64,000 bases of DNA from Bordetella parapertussis (GCA_945866125.1 CAMBFZ010000002.1:91277-155276), one strand, 5' to 3'; shown: positions 24,693 through 34,021, counted from the first letter of the stretch. Numbers and translations are program-made. Notes: a model not told the origin generated them from the letters alone.

Positions 24693-24881
24693 ATGGCCCT
24701 CATCGATTTTGTCTCCGACATGCGTAGCGTGGTGACGCTCATCAGCATGGCCACTTTTATCGGCATCGTCTTATGGGCCTACAGCGCCAAGCGAAAAGAT
24801 GATTTTGATGAAGCGGCCAGACTGCCCTTTGCCGATGAAGAAGACTTGAATAAAACAGAAGGAGAGCCGCGTCATGGCTGA
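24693..24881 (+). CDS. ccoQ: cbb3 oxidase small subunit CcoQ
   Basis: 62 aa. One membrane helix (TLISMATFIGIVLWAYSAKRK) followed by an acidic tail DDFDEAARLPFADEEDL, typical of CcoQ/FixQ, which stabilises the complex. It overlaps ccoP by 8 bases. Confidence 0.9.
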   Translation: MALIDFVSDMRSVVTLISMATFIGIVLWAYSAKRKDDFDEAARLPFADEEDLNKTEGEPRHG

Positions 24882-25806
24882 TTTCACCAGTGGTTTTTGG
24901 AGTATTTACATCACCGTGCTGACGGTACTGGGCATCGCCGGTTGTGCGCTACTCTTGTGGTCACAATCAACCATCAAAACTAAACTCTCCAAAGAGGGTC
25001 AGGTAGAGACCACCGGGCATACTTGGGACGAAGGCTTGCAAGAGCTGAACAATCCGATGCCGCGTTGGTGGATGTGGCTTTTTTATATCACCATCGTGTT
25101 CGGCGTTATTTATCTGGCGCTCTATCCGGGTTTGGGTTCGTATGCCGGCAAGCTCGGCTGGAGCTCGGCACAGGAGTATCAAGATGAGCTCAAGATTGCT
25201 GATGCCGAATATGGTCCGTTATTTGAGAAATTTCAGAAGACCGATATCAAGTTGCTGGCAGCCGATCCCCAAGCGCGCGCCATCGGCGAACGCCTATACC
25301 TGACTTATTGCTCGCAATGTCATGGCTCCGATGCGCGTGGTAACAAAGGTTATCCAAACCTCACCGACAGCGACTGGCTGCATGGTGGTACGCCCGAGGC
25401 CATCAAGACAACGTTGCTCAAAGGGCGTAACGGCATGATGCCGCCAATGGGTGCGGTGGTGGGTGGTGATAAAGAAATTGACCAGCTTGCGCACTACGTG
25501 CAGTCTTTATCCGGCTCGACTGCTGATCCAATTAAAGCGACATTCGGCAAAGAAAAATTTGCTGCCTGCGCGGCCTGCCATGGCGCTGACGGCAAAGGTA
25601 ATCAGGCGCTTGGTGCGCCTAATCTCAGCGACAAAATCTGGCTCTATGGCGGCAGCACGGCCACCATCATGGAAACCATACGCGGTGGTCGTAACAACGT
25701 CATGCCGGCCTTCGACGCCTTTCTTGGCGATGCTAAAGTACATCTGTTGGCCGCGTATGTCTGGGGTCTGTCGAATGCACCCGCAGTCACGGCGGAGAGT
25801 AAATAG
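24874..25806 (+). CDS. ccoP: cbb3 oxidase dihaem subunit III
   Basis: 310 aa. Two N-terminal membrane helices (about 9-29 and 62-80, with NPMPRWWMWLFYITIVFG between and in the second) precede two cytochrome c domains with CSQCH at 146-150 and CAACH at 232-236. It receives electrons from the bc1 complex or soluble cytochromes. Confidence 0.95.
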   Translation: MADFTSGFWSIYITVLTVLGIAGCALLLWSQSTIKTKLSKEGQVETTGHTWDEGLQELNNPMPRWWMWLFYITIVFGVIYLALYPGLGSYAGKLGWSSAQEYQDELKIADAEYGPLFEKFQKTDIKLLAADPQARAIGERLYLTYCSQCHGSDARGNKGYPNLTDSDWLHGGTPEAIKTTLLKGRNGMMPPMGAVVGGDKEIDQLAHYVQSLSGSTADPIKATFGKEKFAACAACHGADGKGNQALGAPNLSDKIWLYGGSTATIMETIRGGRNNVMPAFDAFLGDAKVHLLAAYVWGLSNAPAVTAESK

Positions 25807-25814
25807 GACGTCTG

Positions 25815-27215
25815 ATGGAGAATGATTCACCGCAGGTTGCGATCGTCAAGATGTATGCCGCGCGCGAGGAAATTTATCCCCGCGAGATAAAGGGCCGCTA
25901 CGCCAGCGTGCGGTGGCTCTTTGTCTGGCTCACGCAACTCGTGTTTTATGGCCTGCCGTGGCTGCAGTGGAACGGCAGGCAGGCTGTGTTGTTTGATTTA
26001 GCAGCACGCAAATTTTATATCTTCGGCATTGTGCTGTGGCCGCAGGATTTTATTTATCTTGCGGCGCTTCTGATTATTTCGGCTTATTCGCTATTTTTAT
26101 TCACAGCGATTTTTGGTCGGGTCTGGTGTGGCTTTGCCTGTCCGCAAACGGTCTATACCGAAATCTTCATGTGGATAGAGCGTCAGATCGAAGGCTCGCG
26201 CAGCGCACGCATGCGGCTTGATCGTCAGCCTACCTCGGTAGAAAAACTGACGCGCAAAACGGCCAAACATTTGGTCTGGGGTGCGGTGGCGTTATGGACC
26301 GGTTTTACCTTCGTCGGCTATTTCACGCCCATGCCCGTTCTGTCAGCCGAAGTCATGGCCATGACGCTGGGGCCGTGGGAATTATTTTGGGTCTTGTTCT
26401 ATTCGTTTGCGACCTATGGCAACGCGGGCTGGATGCGCGAGCAGGTCTGTAAATACATGTGTCCTTATGCGCGCTTTCAGAGCGCCATGTTTGACAAAGA
26501 CAGTCTGATCGTCACCTACGACAGCGCACGCGGTGAGCCTCGTGGCGCACGTCTGAAAGCCGATGCAGACAGTGCCAAGGGCTTGGGTGACTGCATCGAT
26601 TGTTCCATGTGCGTGCAGGTCTGCCCCACCGGCATCGATATACGCAAAGGGTTGCAATATGAATGTATAGGATGCGCAGCCTGTGTGGATGCTTGCAATG
26701 GCGTAATGGATAAAGTTGGTTTGCCACGCGGTCTGGTACGATTTTCAACTGACCATGCGATGACAAACCGTTGGTCATCAAAACAAATACTGCGGCACGC
26801 GCTGCGCCCGCGCGTGATGATTTACAGCACGGCGCTGCTGGTCATTGTGTCCGTATTTTTTGGCACGCTTTTCAATCGCACACCATTAAAAATGGATGTG
26901 ATTCGCGACCGCGGTGCGATGGGCCGCGAAGTCGACAACGGCATGATCGAAAACGTCTATCGCTTGCAAATCATGAACACCGATGAGGCGCCGCATCGTT
27001 ATCGTTTGCAGGTCTCTGGTATTGACAGTATTCATCTCGAAACGCCTGCCGATGTATCCTTGGGCAGCACCGAATCTCGTGCGGTTCCCATCAGAGTACG
27101 CATCGCAGAAGGGCAGGGTCAGAAGGGCTCAAACAAGATCTGGTTCAGCTTGCAGGCGCTGGACAATGACGATGTACAAGTAAAAGAAAAAGCGGTATTT
27201 TTTGTGCCGCGTTAA
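25815..27215 (+). CDS. ccoG: Cytochrome c oxidase accessory protein CcoG (RdxA/FixG)
   Basis: 466 aa membrane ferredoxin. Membrane segments lie in residues about 30-205. Two 4Fe-4S motifs follow: CIDCSMCVQVCPTGIDIR and CIGCAACVDACN (residues about 260-296). A C-terminal periplasmic Ig-like domain completes it. CcoG has been reported to reduce Cu(II) for oxidase assembly. Confidence 0.93.
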   Translation: MENDSPQVAIVKMYAAREEIYPREIKGRYASVRWLFVWLTQLVFYGLPWLQWNGRQAVLFDLAARKFYIFGIVLWPQDFIYLAALLIISAYSLFLFTAIFGRVWCGFACPQTVYTEIFMWIERQIEGSRSARMRLDRQPTSVEKLTRKTAKHLVWGAVALWTGFTFVGYFTPMPVLSAEVMAMTLGPWELFWVLFYSFATYGNAGWMREQVCKYMCPYARFQSAMFDKDSLIVTYDSARGEPRGARLKADADSAKGLGDCIDCSMCVQVCPTGIDIRKGLQYECIGCAACVDACNGVMDKVGLPRGLVRFSTDHAMTNRWSSKQILRHALRPRVMIYSTALLVIVSVFFGTLFNRTPLKMDVIRDRGAMGREVDNGMIENVYRLQIMNTDEAPHRYRLQVSGIDSIHLETPADVSLGSTESRAVPIRVRIAEGQGQKGSNKIWFSLQALDNDDVQVKEKAVFFVPR

Positions 27216-27243
27216 CAAGGATTGCAAAGATTACAAGGATTGC
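27215..27243 (+). repeat. Duplicated ribosome-site segment before ccoH
   Basis: ACAAGGATTGC occurs at 27,215-27,225 and again at 27,233-27,243, directly before the ccoH ATG. Each copy carries an AAGGA core; only the second is well placed for initiation. Confidence 0.5.
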
Positions 27244-27244
27244 C

Positions 27245-27778
27245 ATGCCAGTTGTATCGACTATTCCTACCCGTTCCGCGCCTTGGTATCGTCACCGCTG
27301 GCCGTGGTTATTGATGGCCGGACCAGTTACGGTCATCATCGCTGGCCTGGTGACGGCATGGGTAGCATTTACCGGGGCCGACGCGTTGGTGGTGGATGAT
27401 TATTACAAGCAGGGTAAAGCGATCAATCAAGATCTGCGGCGTGACCGGATGGCTGAAACGCTGGGCTTGCAACTGACGCTACGTTACGACGCAGCGAATG
27501 ACAAATTGATTGGTCAGCTCAGTGGCGCGCAGGCGGCCGTGCCTTTGGTGCTGCAACTGATTCATCCGACCATGCCGGGCAAAGATCAACGGTATACGCT
27601 CGCCCCCGACAGCAAAGGGGTATTTGAATTGGCGCTGCCCTTACTGGAGCGTGCGCACTGGCAGATACAGCTGGAAGATACCAAGGCGCAGTGGCGCTTG
27701 CATGGCCACTGGGATTGGCCGCAACAAAAAAAGATAAGTATCCAGCCTGGCGTGAGCGGGGAACAGGATGCAACATGA
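27245..27778 (+). CDS. ccoH: FixH-family protein CcoH
   Basis: 177 aa. One membrane helix (about residues 17-42) is followed by DALVVDDYYKQGKAINQDL, the conserved FixH/CcoH motif, and a periplasmic beta-rich domain. It interacts with cbb3 subunits during assembly. Confidence 0.88.
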   Translation: MPVVSTIPTRSAPWYRHRWPWLLMAGPVTVIIAGLVTAWVAFTGADALVVDDYYKQGKAINQDLRRDRMAETLGLQLTLRYDAANDKLIGQLSGAQAAVPLVLQLIHPTMPGKDQRYTLAPDSKGVFELALPLLERAHWQIQLEDTKAQWRLHGHWDWPQQKKISIQPGVSGEQDAT

Positions 27779-27790
27779 AGGGGGAGAGTG

Positions 27791-28027
27791 ATGCTCAGAC
27801 TGGCGATGTTGATTTTATGGCCGTCATTTTTGGTGGCGATCATGGCCGAGGGATTTTTTTTCTCGCTATTTGATCCGGTTGATTTGCTGCTCGTGGGGGG
27901 GCATGTTGATCTGCCGCCGATTGCGGCCTACACCATTGGCTTTTTTTTCTTTTGGAGCTTCTGTTCTCTGGCCGCGATGCTGAGCTGCTATTTACTTCGG
28001 ACCGAAGATGGGCAGCCGCCGTTTTAA
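27791..28027 (+). CDS. Small membrane protein at the end of the cco cluster
   Basis: 78 aa from ATG 27,791 behind GGGGAG (a GTG one codon earlier is also possible). Two hydrophobic helices (about 3-25 and 43-66) are separated by a loop with DPVDLLLVGGHVDLPP; a short tail ends LLRTEDGQPPF. I do not recognise a characterised family. The position suggests a role in oxidase assembly or membrane context. Confidence 0.65.
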   Translation: MLRLAMLILWPSFLVAIMAEGFFFSLFDPVDLLLVGGHVDLPPIAAYTIGFFFFWSFCSLAAMLSCYLLRTEDGQPPF

Positions 28028-28050
28028 GCGACGCTGTCAAAGAGGCGCTG

Positions 28051-28818
28051 TTAGTTGCAGGTCTGGGTGCCGGCAGCCATGGCTTTGAGTCGTATCGAAT
28101 CGAGCATTTCAATTTCGCGATTGGTGACCCGCAGCAAGCCTTCTTTTTTAAATCGTGACAGTAGTCGGCTGATACTCTCGATCGTCAGGCCTAGGTAGTT
28201 ACCGATTTCTTCGCGCGACATCCTCAACTGAAACATACTGGACGAATAGCCGCGTGCCGCATAGCGCGAAGATAAATTCACCAGAAACGCTGCAAAGCGC
28301 TGCTCCGCGCGCATATTCCCCAATAACAGCATCACGTTTTGTTCGCGCGTAATTTCCTGGCTCATCATCCGGTGAAAATGATGCAGCAGCGTCGGTATCG
28401 TGCCAAATAATTCTTCGAGTCGCGGAAACGGTATCTCACAGACCTCGCTGTCTTCGAGCGCGACCGCATCGCAATGATGGCGGTCGGTGCTGATGGCATC
28501 CATGCCCAATAATTCGCCCGCCATCTGAAATCCGGTGATGTGCTGGTCGCCAGAGGCGCTGATCTGTGCCGTCTTGAAATGGCCCAGCCGTATCGCATAC
28601 AGATTCGTGAAGGGATCATCCATCCGGTAGAGCAAACTATCTTTGGGTATTTTGCGGCGGCGCCCGATAATCTGATCCAGCTTTTGCATATCTGATTCGC
28701 CTAGCCCCATCGGCAGGCAAAGCTGATGCATGCTGCACGCCGAGCAGCTCGCGCGCAATGCATCGACATTGATTGAGGTGATCGGGATAGTGGAAGTCGC
28801 CGGGGCGGGTGCGTGCAT
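28051..28818 (-). CDS. fnr: FNR/ANR-type oxygen-sensing transcription factor
   Basis: 255 aa, CRP-FNR family. Cys25, Cys28 and Cys34 (CSACSMHQLC) have the same spacing as the cluster ligands of E. coli FNR, and Cys116 is in the position of the fourth. A cyclic-nucleotide-fold sensor domain spans about 45-165 and the HTH EEIGNYLGLTIESISRLLSR carries the E--SR recognition pattern that reads TTGAT. It probably drives the boxes at 13,248, 14,731, 17,574 and 22,557. It is convergent with the cco cluster. Confidence 0.93.
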   Translation of the reverse strand: MHAPAPATSTIPITSINVDALRASCSACSMHQLCLPMGLGESDMQKLDQIIGRRRKIPKDSLLYRMDDPFTNLYAIRLGHFKTAQISASGDQHITGFQMAGELLGMDAISTDRHHCDAVALEDSEVCEIPFPRLEELFGTIPTLLHHFHRMMSQEITREQNVMLLLGNMRAEQRFAAFLVNLSSRYAARGYSSSMFQLRMSREEIGNYLGLTIESISRLLSRFKKEGLLRVTNREIEMLDSIRLKAMAAGTQTCN

Positions 28819-29047
28819 GGATAATAACCAAATATAAATTTATGTCCGAATTTAACCGATTTAACGTATCGCGGGCAATTAATGCGCGCAATGTTGAGGT
28901 AAGGATTCGATTCTGGTTGGTGATTATTTATTTGACACGATGTGACGGGCCTCGAATCTGATGCGCATTGCGCCCGCACTAGCCTGAAAAAGACCAGGCT
29001 CGTCAGATCAATCGTCGTTCATCGCTGCCAAGCCGGCCCCATCTCAC

Positions 29048-30229
29048 CTAGTCCACCACTTCATACGGCAAGCCCACATAATTCTCCGCAATCGTCGTGC
29101 GTCCTGCTTCAGAGCGGGTGTAATAATCCAGCTCCGCTTCTTGAATGCGCTGATTAAACGGGTCGTCAGAAAACTTGTGCAAAATGGACGTCATCCACCA
29201 AGAAAAACGCTCCGCCTTCCAGATCCGGCGCAGGCAAATTTCGGAATATTTTGCCAGCAGATCGATCCGGCCTTCTTTATAGCGTTTGCGCAAAATGTGA
29301 TAAAGCGTATACACATCACTCGCGGCCAGATTGAGACCTTTGGCGCCGGTCGGTGGCACGATATGCGCCGCGTCGCCCACCAAATACAGGCAGCCGAATT
29401 GCATTGGTTCGGCCACAAAGCTGCGGAGCGGCGCGATACTTTTTTCAATTGAATTACCCGTTACCAGATTGTTGGCAGTCTGCTCCGGTAAACGCGAGCG
29501 TAATTCATCCCAGAAGCGCTGATCCGACCACGCCTCGACTTTTTCATCCAGACTGCACTGCACGTAATAGCGCGACAACATCGCCGAGCGCATGCTGCAC
29601 AGTGCAAAGCCACGCGGGTGATTGGCATAAATCAGCTCATGGGACACCGGCGGTGTGCGCGAGAGCACGCCAAGCCAGCCAAACGGATACACCCGTTCAA
29701 ATAATTTAATCGCATCAGCCGGCACCGACTTGCGGGCAACTCCATGAAAGCCATCGCAGCCGGCAATGTAGTCGCAGGCAACGGTATGCAGCTTGCCGTC
29801 CTTTTTAAACGTGACCGTCGGCGCATCGCCATAAAAATCATGCGGCGTCACGTCATCAGCGTCATAAATCGTCAGTGCGCCGGACTGCGCACGGGCGTCC
29901 ATCAGATCGCGGGTCACTTCTGTCTGGCCGTATACCATCACCGTCTTGCCGCCGGTGAGACCTTTCAAATCGATACGCTCCTCGCGCCCCAAAAAGGACA
30001 ACGCAAACCCGTCATGCACCTGGCCCTCACGATCCATGCGGTCCCCGAGTTGGGCTTCACGTAATAAAGTGGTCGTACCCTGTTCCAGCACGCCGGCACG
30101 GATGCGGCCGAGTACATAATCGGGTGACTTCGCTTCAATGATGATGTTGTCAATGCCCTGCAATTCCAGCAAGCGACCGAGCAACAGCCCGGACGGGCCG
30201 GCGCCAATAATGGCAACCTGAGTTTTCAT
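29048..30229 (-). CDS. pobA: 4-hydroxybenzoate 3-monooxygenase
   Basis: 393 aa from MKTQVAIIGAGPSGLLLGRL. A flavoprotein hydroxylase that turns 4-hydroxybenzoate into protocatechuate with NADPH and O2. Seen are GAGPSG for FAD, RIRAGVLEQGT, the DG region DYIAGCDGFHGVAR and GDAAHIVPPTGAKGLNLAASDV. The longer upstream frame runs into the divergent pobR gene and is rejected. It feeds the pca operon 2 kb away. Confidence 0.95.
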   Translation of the reverse strand: MKTQVAIIGAGPSGLLLGRLLELQGIDNIIIEAKSPDYVLGRIRAGVLEQGTTTLLREAQLGDRMDREGQVHDGFALSFLGREERIDLKGLTGGKTVMVYGQTEVTRDLMDARAQSGALTIYDADDVTPHDFYGDAPTVTFKKDGKLHTVACDYIAGCDGFHGVARKSVPADAIKLFERVYPFGWLGVLSRTPPVSHELIYANHPRGFALCSMRSAMLSRYYVQCSLDEKVEAWSDQRFWDELRSRLPEQTANNLVTGNSIEKSIAPLRSFVAEPMQFGCLYLVGDAAHIVPPTGAKGLNLAASDVYTLYHILRKRYKEGRIDLLAKYSEICLRRIWKAERFSWWMTSILHKFSDDPFNQRIQEAELDYYTRSEAGRTTIAENYVGLPYEVVD

Positions 30230-30371
30230 GTTGTGGTCTCCCGAGCGCGCATGCGCGCTGCGCTGATGTTGGTAAGCGCCCGATGATCGACCTAAAAAGT
30301 CGGCGAGGGAATAGACTTTAAAAATAAAAACTTGTACATTCCGAGGATTATTCAGAAAACAGTTCGCTTCC

Positions 30372-31280
30372 ATGGTCACTGACACTGCGCGCCGCGCCGA
30401 CGTCCCCGTTTACCAGCTATATGGTGAAGAGCAGCAATGGCTGACGCCAGATCTGGTGCATTGTGAGTCGATTGCGGCCCGCAGCCGCTTGCACAATTGG
30501 GAGATTGAGCCACATCGGCATTACGGTTTGTTTCAGCTGCTGTGGCTGGAGCAGGGTGCCGCAAGCCTGCAACTCGACGGTCAGCCGGGGCAGCTTGTTG
30601 CCGGCTGTGTGTTGCTGGTGCCGCAGCATTGCGTCCACGGATTTCGGTTTTCAACCGACGCGCAAGGGCAGGTCATCACCATTGCGTATCCTTTTTTTGA
30701 GCGGCTCGAATGCGGGCTCGGCCAGACGCTGGCGGCCTTCCCGGCGCCACTAATTTGTGATCTGGCAGAGCGTAGCGGGCAGCCCCTGATCGAGGCCATG
30801 CTGAGTGCAATCGATCAGGAATATCGGGGTAATGCGCCGCATCGCCGCAGCGCCCTCGAATCGCTGCTCACGACGCTACTGGTCTGGCTAACCCGGCACA
30901 GCCAAAAAACCGCCGCCGTTTTGCCGGACGAGCCGCATCGTGCACGCCGGCACCTGGCGGTATTCACCGACGCCATTGAGCTGGACTTTGCTCGTCACCA
31001 CCGGCTTGCACACTATGCTCGCAAAGTCGGTATCAGCGCCGCTCATCTCAATGCCCTGTGCCGTCAGCTCGCGCATCGTTCTGCGCTGGAGCTGATCCAT
31101 GCGCGCATGCTGCTCGAAGCGCGCCGCAATCTGGTCTATACCTCGATGACGATACAGTCCGTCGGTGAGGCTTTAGGGTTTACCGACCCGGCTTATTTCA
31201 CGCGGTTTTTTAAGCGCCAGACAGGCTTGTCGCCCAAAGCATTCCGCTTGCGGGCACGCGCATTAGTTGAGGAAGAATAA
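30372..31280 (+). CDS. pobR: AraC-family activator PobR
   Basis: 302 aa. An N-terminal cupin-type sensor (PHRHYGLFQLLWLEQG near residue 46) is followed by two C-terminal HTH motifs ending GEALGFTDPAYFTRFFKRQTG (about 262-282). Divergent from pobA across 142 bases, the usual arrangement for the activator of pobA responding to 4-hydroxybenzoate. This AraC type differs from the IclR-type PobR of Acinetobacter. Confidence 0.85.
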   Translation: MVTDTARRADVPVYQLYGEEQQWLTPDLVHCESIAARSRLHNWEIEPHRHYGLFQLLWLEQGAASLQLDGQPGQLVAGCVLLVPQHCVHGFRFSTDAQGQVITIAYPFFERLECGLGQTLAAFPAPLICDLAERSGQPLIEAMLSAIDQEYRGNAPHRRSALESLLTTLLVWLTRHSQKTAAVLPDEPHRARRHLAVFTDAIELDFARHHRLAHYARKVGISAAHLNALCRQLAHRSALELIHARMLLEARRNLVYTSMTIQSVGEALGFTDPAYFTRFFKRQTGLSPKAFRLRARALVEEE

Positions 31281-31351
31281 CAATATGGGCAATGCCGGAG
31301 CCTGCCTGGGGGTACAGGTCCGGTCTGCTGTGACTAGGTAATGCCCGTGTA

Positions 31352-32248
31352 TTAAGGCAGCAGAACCGAGAGTTCCGAGGCTGCGTTTAACAAAGCTGGC
31401 AGGAAGGTTTTTTCAAGTTGAAAGCGGGTGACGCGCGTGGACTGCGCGCCGACATTCAGCGCCGCGACGGTGGTGCCAGAGGCGCCGCGCACCGGCACGG
31501 CAATGGAGCACAGTCCGATCTCCAGCTCTTCTTCGACCACTGCATAGCCGCTCTGACGCACATCAATCAGAATGGCGCGCAAACCGCTCTCGGAGATGAT
31601 GGTGCGGTCAGTAAAGGCCCGCAGCGTGGCCTTTTCAAAATACGCATCAAGCTCTGCGTCCGACATCGCGGCGAGCATCACCCGGCCGAGCGAGGTGCAG
31701 TAGGCTGGCAGGCGGCTGCCGGCATTCAGTGCCACCGACATCACCCTGGATGTCGCCGAACGCGAAATGTACAGCACTTCAAGTTCATCCAGCACAGCCA
31801 GCGAGCAAGACTCATTGAGCGTGCGACTGACATGATTGAGGCAAGGTTGGGCCGAAATGGTTAGGGGCGTCGACGACAGGTAGGAATAGCCGAGCGTCAG
31901 AATTTTTGGTTTGAGATAAAAATTATTTGCTTCTGAATCCGCATAGCCAAGTTGTTTCAGTGTGTAGAGACATCGTCTGACGGCAGCCCGTGGAATGCCG
32001 GTCTTGTGGCTGATCTGGGCAATCGTCATCGCCCGGCGCTGATCGCTGAAGGCTTTCACCACCGCCAGCCCGCGTGCCAGCGAAGTCATAAAGCTTGGAT
32101 CGGTTAAGGCATCGATTTCTTCGGCAATCGTCAGCGGTCGCGCCAACGCAGCACTGTCCGGCGTGTCCTCTGCCGAAAATTGTTCAGGTGCTGGCCGGTC
32201 GGTGTCAGTCAGGGCGGCTAAAGGGGACGAGATGTTTTGCATGGTCAT
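31352..32248 (-). CDS. pcaR: IclR-family regulator of the pca operon
   Basis: 298 aa. An acidic, Pro/Ala-rich N-terminal extension of about 50 residues precedes the HTH (FMTSLARGLAVVKAF, ISHKTGIPRAAVRRCLYTL) and an effector domain from about 130 (SAQPCLNHVSRTLNES, YISRSATSRVMSVALNAGSR). This matches the PcaR/PcaU/PobR branch of IclR proteins. Divergent from pcaI; two palindromes in the gap are likely operators. An alternative start is the ATG two codons later. Confidence 0.88.
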   Translation of the reverse strand: MTMQNISSPLAALTDTDRPAPEQFSAEDTPDSAALARPLTIAEEIDALTDPSFMTSLARGLAVVKAFSDQRRAMTIAQISHKTGIPRAAVRRCLYTLKQLGYADSEANNFYLKPKILTLGYSYLSSTPLTISAQPCLNHVSRTLNESCSLAVLDELEVLYISRSATSRVMSVALNAGSRLPAYCTSLGRVMLAAMSDAELDAYFEKATLRAFTDRTIISESGLRAILIDVRQSGYAVVEEELEIGLCSIAVPVRGASGTTVAALNVGAQSTRVTRFQLEKTFLPALLNAASELSVLLP

Positions 32249-32518
32249 GTCGCTCAGGTGAGGGGTCGATCGAACAAGCTGGTGGACTGCCGGCTTGCCT
32301 CAAATAAAGGGCTCGCGTGACAGAGGAGTGTTAACGTAGCGGAACCTCGTTCCGTTTTGGCAATTCTTGCGCTGGCATTCGGCATCCCGGTCCGGTCTGT
32401 TTCCCGGAACGCCTTTCGTGTCGCTTAATGGAGACATCCAGCAGAGACGCCGGGCAACATTGGCCGAAGACACAACACGACAAGCTACAACATGGACCAA
32501 CCAGCTCTGAACCTCAAA

Positions 32519-32535
32519 TGTTCGACGACCGAACA
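32519..32535. promoter_or_regulatory. PcaR operator candidate 1
   Basis: TGTTCG-ACGAC-CGAACA, a perfect interrupted palindrome in the pcaR-pcaI gap. GTTCG/CGAAC half-sites resemble known IclR-type pca operators. Confidence 0.5.
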
Positions 32536-32618
32536 CAATTTGCGCCCCCTGTCTTGGCAGTGCGTCTTTCCGCCGATACACTCCATGGCTGTTCTATTAG
32601 CAGCTTATTGTGCGTTTA

Positions 32619-32634
32619 TCGAACATTTGTTCGA
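32619..32634. promoter_or_regulatory. PcaR operator candidate 2
   Basis: TCGAAC-ATTT-GTTCGA, a perfect palindrome 53 bases before the pcaI start, sharing the GTTCG half-site with candidate 1 but in the opposite arrangement. Confidence 0.5.
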
Positions 32635-32687
32635 AATGAACTTTACGGTAGCCCGTCTTTGTTTGCAAGCTTTCAAGAGGCAAAATT

Positions 32688-33362
32688 GTGGTCGATAAAA
32701 TCTGTGATTCTCTCGCTGAGGCCTTAGCGGGCATTCACGACGGGGCAACCGTCATGATTGGTGGCTTTGGCAATGCCGGTTTGCCGGCCGAATTGATTGA
32801 TGCCCTGATTGCCCAAGGCGCAACCGGACTGACCATCGTGAACAACAACGCCGGCAATGGCGACATTGGCTTGGCCGCTCTGATGGCGGCGGGTCGGGTG
32901 CGCAAGCTGATCTGCTCATTTCCGCGCCAGATTGATTCGCATGTTTTTGACGGGCTCTACCGCGCCGGCAAAATCGAGCTTGAGCTGACTCCGCAGGGCA
33001 ATCTGGCCGAACGCATTCGCGCCGCTGGCGCCGGCATCGGTGGATTCTTTACCCGCACGGGCTACGGAACCTTGCTCGCCGCAGGCAAAGAAACGCGCGA
33101 GATCAATGGTCAGCACTATGTGCTGGAGTCGCCGATTCACGCCGATTTTGCCTTGATCAAGGCGCACAAGGGCGACCGCTGGGGCAACCTCGTTTATCGA
33201 AAAGCCGCGCGCAATTTTGGTCCCATCATGGCGATGGCGGCAAACTGTACGATTGCGCAAGTGAGCCAAGTCGTACCGCTGGGCGAGCTTGATCCGGAAG
33301 TGATCGTGACCCCCGGTATTTTTGTTCAGCGTGTGGTGCAGATTGCAAAGGCCAGCCAATGA
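32688..33362 (+). CDS. pcaI: 3-oxoadipate CoA-transferase subunit alpha
   Basis: 224 aa with a GTG start behind AAGAGG. Family I CoA-transferase alpha chain: GATVMIGGFGNAGLPAELID near the start and GGFFTRTGYGTLLAAGKETR mid-protein. With PcaJ it moves CoA from succinyl-CoA to 3-oxoadipate. It is first of eight pca genes and overlaps pcaJ by ATGA. Confidence 0.93.
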   Translation: MVDKICDSLAEALAGIHDGATVMIGGFGNAGLPAELIDALIAQGATGLTIVNNNAGNGDIGLAALMAAGRVRKLICSFPRQIDSHVFDGLYRAGKIELELTPQGNLAERIRAAGAGIGGFFTRTGYGTLLAAGKETREINGQHYVLESPIHADFALIKAHKGDRWGNLVYRKAARNFGPIMAMAANCTIAQVSQVVPLGELDPEVIVTPGIFVQRVVQIAKASQ

Positions 33363-33997
33363 AACGTTTTACCCGTGATGAAATCGCCCAGCGTGTTGCG
33401 CGTGATATCCCCGAAGGTGCCTATGTCAACCTCGGCATCGGCTTACCGACTTTGGTCGCCAACCATCTTGATCCGGCGCGCGATATTTTTCTGCATAGCG
33501 AGAATGGCTTGCTCGGGATGGGTCCGGCGCCGGCTCCCGGTGAGGAAGACGAAGACCTTATTAACGCTGGCAAGCAGCCGGTCACTTTGCTGACCGGCGG
33601 CGCCTATTTTCATCATGGCGATTCGTTTGCGATGATGCGCGGCGGGCACCTGGATATTTGTGTCCTCGGCGCTTTTCAGGTGGCGCAAAACGGTGACCTG
33701 GCCAACTGGCACACCGGCGCGCCGGACGCCATCCCTGCAGTGGGTGGCGCGATGGATCTGGCCGTTGGCGCCCGCAGCGTTTTCGTGATGATGGAACACC
33801 AGACCAAGACCGGCGAGAGCAAAATTGTCGAGCAATGCACCTACCCGCTCACAGGCATCGGCTGCGTCAGCCGCATTTATACTGATCTGGCTGTGATCGA
33901 TGTGACGCCGCAAGGTTTGCGGGTGCGCGAGATGGCCGAGGGTCTTTCGCTAGATGCGCTGCAAACTCTCACCGGTGTAGCGCTGCTGCCTATTTAA
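33359..33997 (+). CDS. pcaJ: 3-oxoadipate CoA-transferase subunit beta
   Basis: 212 aa. Catalytic Glu in the SENGLLGMGP motif (about residue 48), preceded by YVNLGIGLPTLV. The partner of PcaI, translationally coupled to it. GGAMDLAVGARSVFVMMEHQ is typical of the family. Confidence 0.93.
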   Translation: MKRFTRDEIAQRVARDIPEGAYVNLGIGLPTLVANHLDPARDIFLHSENGLLGMGPAPAPGEEDEDLINAGKQPVTLLTGGAYFHHGDSFAMMRGGHLDICVLGAFQVAQNGDLANWHTGAPDAIPAVGGAMDLAVGARSVFVMMEHQTKTGESKIVEQCTYPLTGIGCVSRIYTDLAVIDVTPQGLRVREMAEGLSLDALQTLTGVALLPI

Positions 33998-34021
33998 TTA
34001 TTTTTTCAACGAGACCTGATT

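Larger units (their letters stand above)
32249..32687. other. pcaR-pcaI divergent regulatory region
   Basis: 439 bases without a convincing gene. It holds the two inverted repeats listed separately, and AAGAGG before the pcaI GTG. The rest is unremarkable. Confidence 0.6.
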
